Positions 19,030 through 27,892 of a stretch of DNA of 64,000 bases are shown here, piece after piece; the stretch's first letter is position 1, and every line of letters starts with the position of its first letter. This stretch comes from Saprospiraceae bacterium (GTDB lineage Bacteria > Bacteroidota > Bacteroidia > Chitinophagales > Saprospiraceae), in NCBI GenBank assembly GCA_018057925.1, contig JAGPCT010000013.1, positions 1 through 64,000 on the forward strand. Reading direction: 5' to 3'. The position numbers were made by a program, and so were the translations under genes. Under the pieces are notes generated by a model, which was not told where the DNA came from, searched no databases, and saw only the letters and a list, made by a program, of their open reading frames with translations.

Positions 19030-19064
19030 AAAAAATAAGTCTTAGTATTGCGGCACTAAGACTT
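19030..19064 (-). terminator. Hairpin oriented as a minus-strand intrinsic terminator
   Basis: AAGTCTTAGT (19037-19046) pairs perfectly with ACTAAGACTT (19055-19064). On the minus strand the stem is followed by ATTTTTTTT. No minus-strand gene is present to its right, so it either also ends the permease transcript or terminates an unannotated minus-strand RNA. Confidence 0.6.
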
Positions 19065-19158
19065 AAATCTAAACGAAATCCAAATCCAAATTTTATCCAA
19101 AACTAAATATCAATATATATTTCCTATTAGTTCGATTGTTAGGTGGGAAGTCAAAGAT

Positions 19159-19190
19159 GAAGGTCGTAAATCGGCCGATTTACGACCTTC
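19159..19190. repeat. Perfect 32-bp palindrome
   Basis: GAAGGTCGTAAATCGG (19159-19174) is followed immediately by its exact reverse complement. The core GTAAATCG also occurs in the dispersed elements at 29228 and 47480. It has no poly-T tail on either strand, so it is not a typical terminator. It could be a dimeric protein binding site or a cruciform-forming element. Confidence 0.8.
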
Positions 19191-19767
19191 TCTTAACAAT
19201 TATAATCCCATGAACATATCCAAATTTAAACGCACATGATTCTTTTACCATCGGTTTAGATTCTTCGTTACTTCCAAAAGAAATGATTTATTTCTTCTTT
19301 CTGTAAATATTCAATACAAATATCGGTCAATAGTATAGCGTGAAAAAATACATTATTTCTTGATTGTTATATATAAATAAATATAATATGAATAAGTATA
19401 AATTTGTAAAATAAAGATAATCAAGGAATTGTAAAATTTATAATAAATATTATTATTGTGATTGTGAAGATTTAGATTGTTTGTGTGATTACTAAGACAT
19501 AAATTTTAATGAATAATTTTTTACCATAAAATTTGGGTACAAAGACTTTTATGTCTGTTTAGCTTACTGGTGCAGCACTTTCAGCGGCCAAATCCGCACG
19601 TAAAATCTTTTTTATTTATGAAGCATTAACATATTATTAAGCTATTGGGTGCTAAGAGCATCATATTATTTCCATTTTGATACATGAAAATGGATTAGAA
19701 GTAAACCAATTCAAATTTTTCTTGTTCTACATGCATTGTTTTAATCAAATAAAATATAAATAAATTA

Positions 19768-20181
19768 ATGTATCCAATACAACTTACTCAACCTATGGCC
19801 GATGAGTTGAAATCAATCGGTTTTCAGTCTATTCAGAACCCAGAAGATGTTAAGCAAGCATTAGAGAATGCTGAGGGGACAACATTATTAGTTGTTAATT
19901 CAGTATGTGGATGTGCTGCGGCAAATGCTCGACCAGGTGTAAGGATGGCGCTTGATCAAGGTAAAAAGCCAAATCATCTTGTTACTGTTTTTGCAGGGGT
20001 AGATACCGAAGCTACGAAGATGGCGCGAAATTATTTGGCACCATATCCTCCTTCTTCACCATCAATAGCTTTATTTAAAGATGGTAAATTGGTTCACTTT
20101 TTGGAAAGGCACAATATAGAAGGTAAGAGTGCACATATTATTGCTAATAACTTAATAGATGCATTCGAAACATTTTGTTAG
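19768..20181 (+). CDS. Bacilliredoxin, BrxA/BrxB (YphP/YqiW) family
   Basis: 137 aa, the usual length. The CxC redox motif is C47-G-C49 within NSVCGCAAANARPG, as in Bacillus BrxA/B. The family signatures YPIQLTQPM, FAGVDTEATKMAR, and SPSIALFKDGKLVHFLERH are all present. Known members remove bacillithiol from S-bacillithiolated proteins, so this organism may use bacillithiol; no synthesis gene is in the window. The stop codon abuts the ATG of the next gene, and the genes to 22771 are tightly packed. Confidence 0.92.
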   Translation: MYPIQLTQPMADELKSIGFQSIQNPEDVKQALENAEGTTLLVVNSVCGCAAANARPGVRMALDQGKKPNHLVTVFAGVDTEATKMARNYLAPYPPSSPSIALFKDGKLVHFLERHNIEGKSAHIIANNLIDAFETFC

Positions 20182-20667
20182 ATGAAAAATTTTATGGCGT
20201 TGATGATACTGGCACTGTTGGTCTCGGTCTTTTGCGCCTGTAATCAAGATGAAGATAAACTGCTGCTTACTGCCAATAAATTATTCTGTAAGCGGCAGTT
20301 ACTCACTGATAGTTCACGTGTTTTATGGGAGGATATTGCCCGCCATATACGGATCAACTTAGATAAAGATGTGGATTCGCTTACCAGGAAACATATTTTA
20401 TCGATGAATAGTGTCCCTATGTTGGAGTCATTTGAGGATTTTCAAAAGTTACCCGATTCAGTCAAGGAGCGAGTGCACAAGGCTGGAGAAATAGATAAAA
20501 GATTGGTAGATGAAATAGCCGAAGTTAGTTTTAGTCTAGACTCATTGGAGGTTAAAAAACTAAAATTCCTCAAAAAGGTCGGCATAAATAGCCTACGTGG
20601 GAAAAATTTTTTGAATCAATACAATGAATATATCGCTTCACCTTGTACCTTTACTTCAACAAATTAG
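20182..20667 (+). CDS. Small lipoprotein of unknown function
   Basis: 161 aa. A lipoprotein signal is visible: a hydrophobic stretch at 3-17 and a lipobox ending at C20 (SVFCAC). The rest is charged and mostly helical, with no family I recognise. Its start touches the bacilliredoxin stop codon, and it ends 2 bases before the MBL hydrolase start, so it is translated from the same mRNA. Function unknown. Confidence 0.7.
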   Translation: MKNFMALMILALLVSVFCACNQDEDKLLLTANKLFCKRQLLTDSSRVLWEDIARHIRINLDKDVDSLTRKHILSMNSVPMLESFEDFQKLPDSVKERVHKAGEIDKRLVDEIAEVSFSLDSLEVKKLKFLKKVGINSLRGKNFLNQYNEYIASPCTFTSTN

Positions 20668-20669
20668 TT

Positions 20670-21515
20670 ATGAAGTTATCAATTGTTTCGGCCGGATTTT
20701 TCAAATTAGATGGTGGTGCCATGTTTGGTATCGTTCCAAAGGTTATGTGGAACAAAATGAATCCAGCTGATGAAGACAATATGTGTACGTGGACTATGCG
20801 AAGCTTACTTATCGAGACGCCATCCCGTAAAATATTGATAGATACCGGAATAGGACACAAGCAGGGAGAGAAGTTCAGGTCTCATTTCCACCCTTCCGGT
20901 AAGGATGTCCTGCAAAGTCTTGCTGAGATGGGTCTTCAGTCAGGCGACATTACAGATGTTTTTTTGACGCACCTTCATTTCGATCATTGTGGTGATGCTG
21001 TTAAAATCGATGATAAAGGAGCTTTAGTACCCACCTTTGAAAATGCAACATTCTGGTTGAATAAAAATCACTGGGAGTGGGCATTAGAAGCCAATCCGCG
21101 AGAGAAGGCTTCTTTCTTGCCGGAAAATTATGTACCATTGATGGAAGCCGGTGTTTTACGCCTTATTGAACCTTCATCAAGCCGCTATACAGAATGGTTG
21201 GAAGGGATTCGCTTGATTGAGTGTAACGGACATACGAAGGGGCTGATGATGCTTGACATTCCATATAAGGATGGACGGTTGATATATCTGACTGATCTCA
21301 TTCCATCTGTACATCATGTTCCTCTTCCTTACATCATGGCGTATGACTTATGGCCATGGGATACATTAGAGGAAAAGACTGAAACATTGGAATTGGCAGT
21401 CCGAGAGAATCATGTATTATTCTTTCAACATGATCCTGTCAATGCCGTAGCGAGGGTTCAAAAAAATGAAAAAGGCAGAATCGTAGCCTACGACATTTCT
21501 ACTGAATTATATTGA
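20670..21515 (+). CDS. MBL-fold metallo-hydrolase
   Basis: 281 aa from the ATG at 20670, which precedes the conserved first strand (KLSIVSAGFFKLDGG). An upstream in-frame start overlaps the previous gene and is unlikely. The dinuclear zinc motif HxHxDH is H101-L-H103-F-D105-H106, with downstream metal residues in the NGHTKG and YLTDLIPS segments. The family includes lactonases, hydrolases and phosphodiesterases. QQ-type lactonases share the THLHFDHCGD form, but substrate cannot be assigned. The stop codon overlaps the next gene start (TGATG), indicating coupling with the MFS transporter. Confidence 0.85.
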   Translation: MKLSIVSAGFFKLDGGAMFGIVPKVMWNKMNPADEDNMCTWTMRSLLIETPSRKILIDTGIGHKQGEKFRSHFHPSGKDVLQSLAEMGLQSGDITDVFLTHLHFDHCGDAVKIDDKGALVPTFENATFWLNKNHWEWALEANPREKASFLPENYVPLMEAGVLRLIEPSSSRYTEWLEGIRLIECNGHTKGLMMLDIPYKDGRLIYLTDLIPSVHHVPLPYIMAYDLWPWDTLEEKTETLELAVRENHVLFFQHDPVNAVARVQKNEKGRIVAYDISTELY

Positions 21516-22771
21516 TGGGCGGCTCCGGTACTGTACAGAGTGTCTATAAGCACAAAGAGTTTCGAATTTATTTGACGACGCGATTTTTGATGACATTTGC
21601 GGTTCAGATGCAGAATGTTATCACAGGTTGGTATTTGTATAAATTAACGGAAGATCCATTGATATTGGGTATAGTGGGATTAGCTGAGGCATTACCTGCA
21701 CTTGCATCCGCTTTATTTGCGGGAGATTTAGTCGATAAATTTGATAAGCGGAAGGTGATGATGGCATCATTTTCTTTATACTTTTTGTGTGGACTATGTT
21801 TTACGTTTCTTGCCAGTGATTATGCATCGTCCTATTCAACTGATTTTGTAGTTTTTGGGTTTTATGGAACTTCCATGTTGTTGGGATTAGCGAGGGCATT
21901 TGCCACGCCTGCATCTTTTTCCATTTTGTCGTATTTGTTTCCGGTTAATATGCTTGCTAAAGCTGCGCCTGTCAGCAGTACAGCCTGGCAGATTGGAGCT
22001 ATTCTCGGACCGGCGATGGGTGGATTTATGTACGCATGGACAGATGCACCTACTTCTTCTGCTATTGTTTGTGCCTTTATGTTTGCGAGTATTGTTTTCA
22101 GTAGTCGGCTCAAACCAAAACCGGCGTATTCGAGTGATAGTCAGAATAAACAAAGCATGTTTAAGCGAATAGGAGAGGGATTGAAGTATGTTTTTCAACA
22201 TAAAATTATATTGTCGGCAATGACATTGGATTTATTTGCCGTACTCTTTGGCGGTGCAACGGCAATTTTACCTGCTTTCGCTAGTGAGGTTCTTCATGTG
22301 GGAGCAGTAGAACTTGGGTGGCTGAGAGCAGCGCCGTCTGCGGGTTCAGCAATATTGTTGTTCTTATTGTCCATCAAACCACCCGAGACCAATACGGGTC
22401 GAAAATTATTGTGGGCAGTGGCAGCATTTGGTATATGCATGATAGGGTTCAGTCAATCCACTCACTTGTGGGTATCCTTGATTTTTTTATTTGCCAGTGG
22501 AGCCTTTGATGCGGTCAGTGTTGTGATACGAAGTACGATTTTGCAGATATATACACCTGATGATATGCGTGGTAGAGTGAGCGCTGTCAATACGATGTTT
22601 GTCGGGTCATCCAATGAGATTGGAGCATTCGAGTCAGGTACAGCAGCACGCATATTTGGGACTGCTCCATCCGTCCTGATAGGTGGTTCGTTGACTATTT
22701 TAGTTGTTATAATGGTTACAAAATTTGCCCCCATTTTGAGGAAGTTAGAACTGAAAACACTTCGTTTGTAA
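21515..22771 (+). CDS. MFS transporter, EntS-like (MFS_3)
   Basis: 418 aa from the ATG at 21515, which overlaps the preceding stop as TGATG. About 12 transmembrane helices are present. The MFS loop 2-3 motif appears as GDLVDKFDKRKVMM, and the N-terminal FLMTFAVQMQNVITGWYLY and YTPDDMRGRVSAVN segments are typical of the EntS/MFS_3 exporters. It is the last gene of the bacilliredoxin, lipoprotein, hydrolase, exporter run. Export of a small molecule is likely, but the substrate is unknown. Confidence 0.85.
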   Translation: MGGSGTVQSVYKHKEFRIYLTTRFLMTFAVQMQNVITGWYLYKLTEDPLILGIVGLAEALPALASALFAGDLVDKFDKRKVMMASFSLYFLCGLCFTFLASDYASSYSTDFVVFGFYGTSMLLGLARAFATPASFSILSYLFPVNMLAKAAPVSSTAWQIGAILGPAMGGFMYAWTDAPTSSAIVCAFMFASIVFSSRLKPKPAYSSDSQNKQSMFKRIGEGLKYVFQHKIILSAMTLDLFAVLFGGATAILPAFASEVLHVGAVELGWLRAAPSAGSAILLFLLSIKPPETNTGRKLLWAVAAFGICMIGFSQSTHLWVSLIFLFASGAFDAVSVVIRSTILQIYTPDDMRGRVSAVNTMFVGSSNEIGAFESGTAARIFGTAPSVLIGGSLTILVVIMVTKFAPILRKLELKTLRL

Positions 22772-22932
22772 ATTTTTATCAATTCTTTCGCTTATTGTCC
22801 CAACTTTTCATTTAATTTGTAACATCATTTAATGGCTAAACATCTACTTTTCATATAAAATAAGTTATGATTACCGAATTTCCTTATTTCCCGACAGGTG
22901 AATTGTCCTTGCATTAAAAGGATAAGGAGAAT

Positions 22933-24432
22933 ATGGGAATAAAGCTTCAAGATGTTTATAAAAATATAAAGGTAATGAAAATTAATACGTATAAGTCGTG
23001 CCCCAAAGGTTTTGACTCATTAATGGTGCTTATTGCTGATCTGAAAGATTTGAAGCAAGCATTAGCCAAAACCGGAATAGCTGTAAAATTATCTCTACTG
23101 AAAGATCATCTCAAGGAAAATGGAGATTTTATCACTACACTGGATGAAAAAAGGGGTAAAGTCATGTTTGTTCGTTTGAATTCACAAAAATGCCCTGCTG
23201 AACATAGCAAGATCATCCGACAATTGATCATTAAAAATCGCAATTTATTTGGGTCAAAGTTGAACATCCTTTTGCCGGAGGGCAGCGAAGCAGAAGAGAA
23301 ATGGATAAGAATAGCAACACAGGCTTGTATGTTATCTTCTAACAACATTGGCATGTACAAGTATAAGCAGAATAATCTTCCTCGTATAGAAGAAGTCGCT
23401 ATTACGGCATGCAGTGACAATGTACCTAATCAGGCTTTGGTTGATGAAGAGATAATCATCGCCAATTGTCAGTTGGAGATGATGGAACTGATAAATACGC
23501 CATCCAATATTAAGACGCCTAAATACATTGCAGAGTACGCACAAAAGTTGGGAAATAGTTATGGGTTTAAGGTTGATGTACAGACTGAAAAGGAAATAAA
23601 GAAACATCAATTATCTGCTTTACTGTCAGTGAATGATGGAAGTGGTCATCCGCCTCGATTTGTTGTGTGCCATTATAAGCCCAAAAACGCCGTTAAGGTG
23701 AAGACGTTGGGCTTGGTGGGCAAAGGTGTCACTTTTGATACCGGCGGCATCAGTATCAAGTCTTCGACCAATATGCACTTTATGAAGAGTGATATGTCAG
23801 GTGGCGCCTTGGTTTTAGCCTTTACTACTTTATGTGCGCGATTAAATCTTCCCATTGAAGTAATTACAACTATTCCTTTGACAGAAAATATGGTAGATGG
23901 TAAATCCACCAAGCCGGGTGACGTCATCGGCAGCTATATTGGTAAAACCATTGAAGTTATTGATACGGACGCAGAAGGAAGACTTATACTGGCCGACGGC
24001 TTGGGTTATCTGACTAAAAATTATAAAACCGATGTGTTAATTAATTTTGCTACGCTCACTGGGTCTGTCATCCAGACGCTGGGCTATCAGGTAGCCGGCT
24101 TATTTTCCAACAATGACACACTCGCTTCTAACTTGTATGATGCGGGACAGAAAAGCAATGAAAAATGTTGGCGACTACCTATTTGGGATCATTATGCCGA
24201 TGATTTAAAATCGGATATTGCAGATGTTAAAAATTATAGTGGCAAGCCTGTTGCAGGAGCGATAACTGCGGCATTGTTTTTAAAAGAATTTATTTTAGAT
24301 CACCCGAATTGGGCACATGTTGATATCGCCGGGGTGTCATTTACTGATAATGAATATGGTTCTATGAGAAATGCAACGGGTTACGGTGTCAATCTCTTGT
24401 TAGAATATGTAAGGCAGTTTCTCATCGATTAA
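22933..24432 (+). CDS. Leucyl aminopeptidase, M17 family
   Basis: 499 aa. The N-terminal macro-like domain (about 1-170) is followed by the catalytic domain. The two-metal site lies in VGKGVTFDTGGISIKSS (Lys and Asp) and in DTDAEGRLILADGL (Asp, Glu and Arg). The NTPSN and MKSDMSGGA blocks are also typical. It is a cytosolic hexameric exopeptidase that removes N-terminal residues from peptides, fitting the secreted endopeptidases elsewhere in the window. No terminator is seen before the fucosidase, 13 bases downstream. Confidence 0.93.
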   Translation: MGIKLQDVYKNIKVMKINTYKSCPKGFDSLMVLIADLKDLKQALAKTGIAVKLSLLKDHLKENGDFITTLDEKRGKVMFVRLNSQKCPAEHSKIIRQLIIKNRNLFGSKLNILLPEGSEAEEKWIRIATQACMLSSNNIGMYKYKQNNLPRIEEVAITACSDNVPNQALVDEEIIIANCQLEMMELINTPSNIKTPKYIAEYAQKLGNSYGFKVDVQTEKEIKKHQLSALLSVNDGSGHPPRFVVCHYKPKNAVKVKTLGLVGKGVTFDTGGISIKSSTNMHFMKSDMSGGALVLAFTTLCARLNLPIEVITTIPLTENMVDGKSTKPGDVIGSYIGKTIEVIDTDAEGRLILADGLGYLTKNYKTDVLINFATLTGSVIQTLGYQVAGLFSNNDTLASNLYDAGQKSNEKCWRLPIWDHYADDLKSDIADVKNYSGKPVAGAITAALFLKEFILDHPNWAHVDIAGVSFTDNEYGSMRNATGYGVNLLLEYVRQFLID

Positions 24433-24445
24433 ATAGAAATATTTA

Positions 24446-25903
24446 GTGAGCAGGCGTACAACATTCAGAATACTATTTAACATAGTGCTGCCAATGCTGC
24501 CTTATTTGTTGAGGAGTCAGCCATTGCCGCCCCAGCCGGTATATCCGATTCCTACTGAAGCCCAGTTGGCATGGCACCGGATGGAGATGAATGCATTTAT
24601 TCATTTTACAACCAATACATTTACGGATAAAGAATGGGGTTATGGAGATGAGTCGCACCTCATATTTAATCCCACTGCTGCCGATCCGGATCAATGGATG
24701 CGGATTTTAAAAGAAAATGGTTTTAAGGGAATCATCCTGACTGCTAAGCATCATGATGGATTCTGCCTTTGGCCGAGCAAGTATTCCAATCATACCATTG
24801 CCCAAAGTCCATATTCCAAGGGTAAAGGGGACATCGTAGGAGAGACTTCATTGGCGGCACAAAGGCATAACTTGAGATTCGGTATTTATCTCTCTCCATG
24901 GGACAGAAATCGTGCCGACTATGGTTTGCCGGAATATATCACGTATTATCGGAATCAGCTGAGAGAGCTATTGACTGGATATGGACCAGTGTTTGAAATG
25001 TGGTTTGATGGGGCTAATGGAGGTATGGGTTATTATGGTGGAAAAAATGTAGAAATTGTGGTTGACAAAAAGAATTATTATGATTGGCCAACAACGTTAA
25101 AGATAGCTCATTCGATTCAGCCTGATATACTTTTTTTTAGTGATGCCGGACCGGATATTCGATGGTTGGGCAATGAGAAAGCGATTGCAGGTGAAACAAA
25201 TTGGAATACAATCAATGCGGATACACTATATGCCGGAAAGGAGGGAATTGGGGAAATTCTGACTTCGGGTGCTGAAGATGGCAGGCAGTGGATACCGGCA
25301 GAGGCAGATGTATCAATCAGACCGGGATGGTTCTATCACCCAAATCAAGACTCATTGGTCAAAACACCAGAGCAATTGTTTGACATTTACCTGACTTCAG
25401 TGGGTAGAGGTGCGGTATTGTTGTTGAATATTCCACCGGATAGGCGAGGGTTGATTGCCGATCCTGATATAGAATCACTCAGAGGTTTTACCCAACTGTT
25501 AAAACAAAGGCTGGGCAAGGATTTAGTACGAGGTGCGACTGTTTCTGCCAGCAACTATAGGGGTAATCATCAGGAGTATGCTGCACAACAGGTGATTGAC
25601 GGTAAGCAGGATACTTATTGGTGTACCGATGATGATGTAATTCAATCGGAGATAGTGATTCAGTTGAATGAGGATAAGGTGTTGAATTTTATATCATTGG
25701 GCGAGTATATACGTTTGGGGCAAAGGATTCGTGCGTTTGAGGTAGATATAAAGGATAAAGGTAATTGGGTTACGGTAGTTCATGGCACAACTATAGGTTA
25801 CAAAAGGATTTTAGCGCTGAATGGCTGTATTACAAGGGCAATAAGGATACGCATTTTGGATGCAAAAGCTTGTCCTATCATACACACCATTGAAGTGTTT
25901 TGA
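24446..25903 (+). CDS. Alpha-L-fucosidase, GH29, with C-terminal F5/8-type carbohydrate-binding domain
   Basis: 485 aa using a GTG start at 24446. A signal-like segment (about 1-25) suggests export. The GH29 barrel is recognised from FIHFTTNTFTDKEWGYGDE, LTAKHHDGFCLWPSKYS, and FEMWFDGANGG, where D188 is the expected nucleophile. The C-terminal about 130 residues (from VRGATVSASN) form a discoidin/F5-8C-like domain. The enzyme would release fucose from glycans. No other glycan-use genes (SusCD, sulfatases) are nearby, so it is not part of an obvious polysaccharide utilisation locus. Confidence 0.9.
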   Translation: MSRRTTFRILFNIVLPMLPYLLRSQPLPPQPVYPIPTEAQLAWHRMEMNAFIHFTTNTFTDKEWGYGDESHLIFNPTAADPDQWMRILKENGFKGIILTAKHHDGFCLWPSKYSNHTIAQSPYSKGKGDIVGETSLAAQRHNLRFGIYLSPWDRNRADYGLPEYITYYRNQLRELLTGYGPVFEMWFDGANGGMGYYGGKNVEIVVDKKNYYDWPTTLKIAHSIQPDILFFSDAGPDIRWLGNEKAIAGETNWNTINADTLYAGKEGIGEILTSGAEDGRQWIPAEADVSIRPGWFYHPNQDSLVKTPEQLFDIYLTSVGRGAVLLLNIPPDRRGLIADPDIESLRGFTQLLKQRLGKDLVRGATVSASNYRGNHQEYAAQQVIDGKQDTYWCTDDDVIQSEIVIQLNEDKVLNFISLGEYIRLGQRIRAFEVDIKDKGNWVTVVHGTTIGYKRILALNGCITRAIRIRILDAKACPIIHTIEVF

Positions 25904-25910
25904 TAAAAGT

Positions 25911-26099
25911 TTACTCTTCTTCCAATTCGAGTTTTTTCTTATTTTCTTTTTCTGCTTGAATACGCCAGTCTGAGGTGTTTTTATTGAGAAATTCATTGAC
26001 ATCGTCAATATTGTAGCGATGTTCTATTTCACCAAACTCATTGATATGAATATCAAAGTTTTCGAAGTTTTTTCCGGGAGTATTTTTCTTTCTGGTCAT
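25911..26099 (-). CDS. Small conserved-looking charged protein
   Basis: 62 aa, rich in Lys, Glu and Asn. Its ATG overlaps the gltX stop (ATGA), a typical sign of translational coupling, which is the main support for it being real. It contains an NINEFGEI-like patch (HINEFGEIEHRYNIDDVNEFLN) and ends in a run of acidic residues. It ends 7 bases from the convergent fucosidase stop. Function unknown. Confidence 0.6.
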   Translation of the reverse strand: MTRKKNTPGKNFENFDIHINEFGEIEHRYNIDDVNEFLNKNTSDWRIQAEKENKKKLELEEE

Positions 26100-27622
26100 A
26101 ACTTTTTACTATTAAAATGAGTAAATGCATTTTGCATACGGCTAAGAGACCTTTCTTTTCCGAGTATTTCCATCACTGGAAAGAGTTCCGGTCCTTTGGT
26201 CATGCCGGTCAATGCAACTCTTAGGGCCGGGAAGATAGCGCCATGATTGATTTCTTTTAGGAGGATAAATTGTTCGACCTCAGACTCTATAGTATGACGA
26301 TCATAGGTTTGAATATTTTGAATTACATTTATTAATTCCGAAAAGAGCAGGGCGGAATTATCGTTCCATTTTTTAATAATTTTATCCGAATCCCATTGAT
26401 TGGGTTCATTGAAAAGAAAATATGCCGAAGGGACAAAGTCATTGAGGTTGTCCACTCTTTCTTGGAAGAGCCTAACAATCTCTATTAATGCTTCTTTGGT
26501 TGTGTTGTAACCCGCATTTCTAAAGGGTTGGTCGATAAGTAATGCTAAGTCAGCAGGATTGCTTGATATAATATAATGTTGGTTAAACCAGCGTGCTTTG
26601 TCTATGTCAAAGCGGCTTCCTGATTTGCCTATTTTCTCTATAGAAAAATGTTGAATCATCTCATTTCTGTCCATCAACTCTATGTTGTCTCCGGGGCTCC
26701 ATCCTAATAGAGCCAAGAAGTTAAGTACAGCATCGGGAAGATATCCCGCCTCTCTGAAGCCGTTGAAATGCCCCAAAGTGTCATGATCCCATGTGATAGG
26801 AAATACCGGAATACCCAATTTATCGCCATCTCTTTTGCTGAGTTTTCCATTGCCAGATGGCTTGAGTATAAGAGGCAGGTGGGCGAATGAAGGCATGTTG
26901 TCCTGCCAGCCGAATGCGCGATATAAAAGGATATGATGAGCGGTGCTGGATAGCCATTCCTCGCCACGGATGACGTGAGAGATTTCCATCAACCGATCAT
27001 CTACTACATTGGCCAAGTGGTATGTCGGGAAGCCATCACTCTTCATGAGGATCTTATCATCCAATTCATTGCTGCTAAAATGTACATCGCCGCGTATCAG
27101 GTCGTTGAAAGCAATGGTCTCATCAGGATTTACCAATAATCTTATAACATAATGTACGCCATTGGCAAGGTTGTACTGAACTTCTTCGGACGACATGTTG
27201 AGGCTATTTTTCATGGACATCCTATTGGCGGCACTGTATAAAAATGCACCGCCCGCTTCTTCAGCAGCCTTTCTAGCTGCATCTAAGGAGTCTGGTGTAT
27301 CGAAAGCATAATAAGCCTTTCCGGATGCAATGAGCTGAGATGCATGTTCTCGATATATATCTAAACGTTCACTTTGTCGGTATGGTCCGTGATTGCCCGG
27401 TGAGACAGGGCTTTCATCGGGTGTTAAATTCAACCATTTGAGAGAGTCCATAATATATTGTTCTGCTCCTTCAACCAATCGGTTTTGATCCGTATCTTCT
27501 ATTCTAAGGATAAAGGTTCCTTTGTTTTTACGGGCAAATAATAGGTTATATAGTGCAGTTCTGACACCGCCTATGTGTAGAGCGCCAGTTGGGCTTGGTG
27601 CAAATCTTACTCTAACGGACAT
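26096..27622 (-). CDS. gltX: Glutamyl-tRNA synthetase
   Basis: 508 aa from the ATG at 27622, which directly precedes RVRFAPSPTGALHIGG. An upstream start at 27673 would add 17 residues without family support. The HIGH-type motif is in SPTGALHIGG, and the KMSKS-type loop is KLSKRDGDK. The anticodon-binding helical part follows. It charges tRNA-Glu in the cytosol. A small coupled gene follows at its 3' end. Confidence 0.96.
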   Translation of the reverse strand: MSVRVRFAPSPTGALHIGGVRTALYNLLFARKNKGTFILRIEDTDQNRLVEGAEQYIMDSLKWLNLTPDESPVSPGNHGPYRQSERLDIYREHASQLIASGKAYYAFDTPDSLDAARKAAEEAGGAFLYSAANRMSMKNSLNMSSEEVQYNLANGVHYVIRLLVNPDETIAFNDLIRGDVHFSSNELDDKILMKSDGFPTYHLANVVDDRLMEISHVIRGEEWLSSTAHHILLYRAFGWQDNMPSFAHLPLILKPSGNGKLSKRDGDKLGIPVFPITWDHDTLGHFNGFREAGYLPDAVLNFLALLGWSPGDNIELMDRNEMIQHFSIEKIGKSGSRFDIDKARWFNQHYIISSNPADLALLIDQPFRNAGYNTTKEALIEIVRLFQERVDNLNDFVPSAYFLFNEPNQWDSDKIIKKWNDNSALLFSELINVIQNIQTYDRHTIESEVEQFILLKEINHGAIFPALRVALTGMTKGPELFPVMEILGKERSLSRMQNAFTHFNSKKL

Positions 27623-27892
27623 TTTTCTCGTATTTTTTTGCAAAAGTAAAGAAAACCCACGAAGGGAACACAATTATTCAGAAAATGGGATTTGTCAAGT
27701 CAATAAAGATGTTGTGTTTTGAATGTTGAGTGAAAGATACGTTGTTGTACCATTTACATAATTATATACTCTACGAAGTTATTAGATATAAAAAGGTAAA
27801 TTTTGAGTATTGACTAATCACTTCGGATTGAATTTCTAAAGAAAAGCAAAAAAAATTATATCTTCGATGAAAGAATTAAAAACAAGAAACGG

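Larger units (their letters stand above)
18956..19767. other. Long intergenic region with hairpins
   Basis: 812 bases with no plausible gene. It contains a 14-bp direct repeat pair (AGGATAATTG[T/C]GAT at 18977 and 18998), a hairpin at 19037-19064 with an A-tract before it, and the perfect 32-bp palindrome at 19159-19190. About 550 bases of very AT-rich DNA then lead to the bacilliredoxin operon. Confidence 0.65.
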
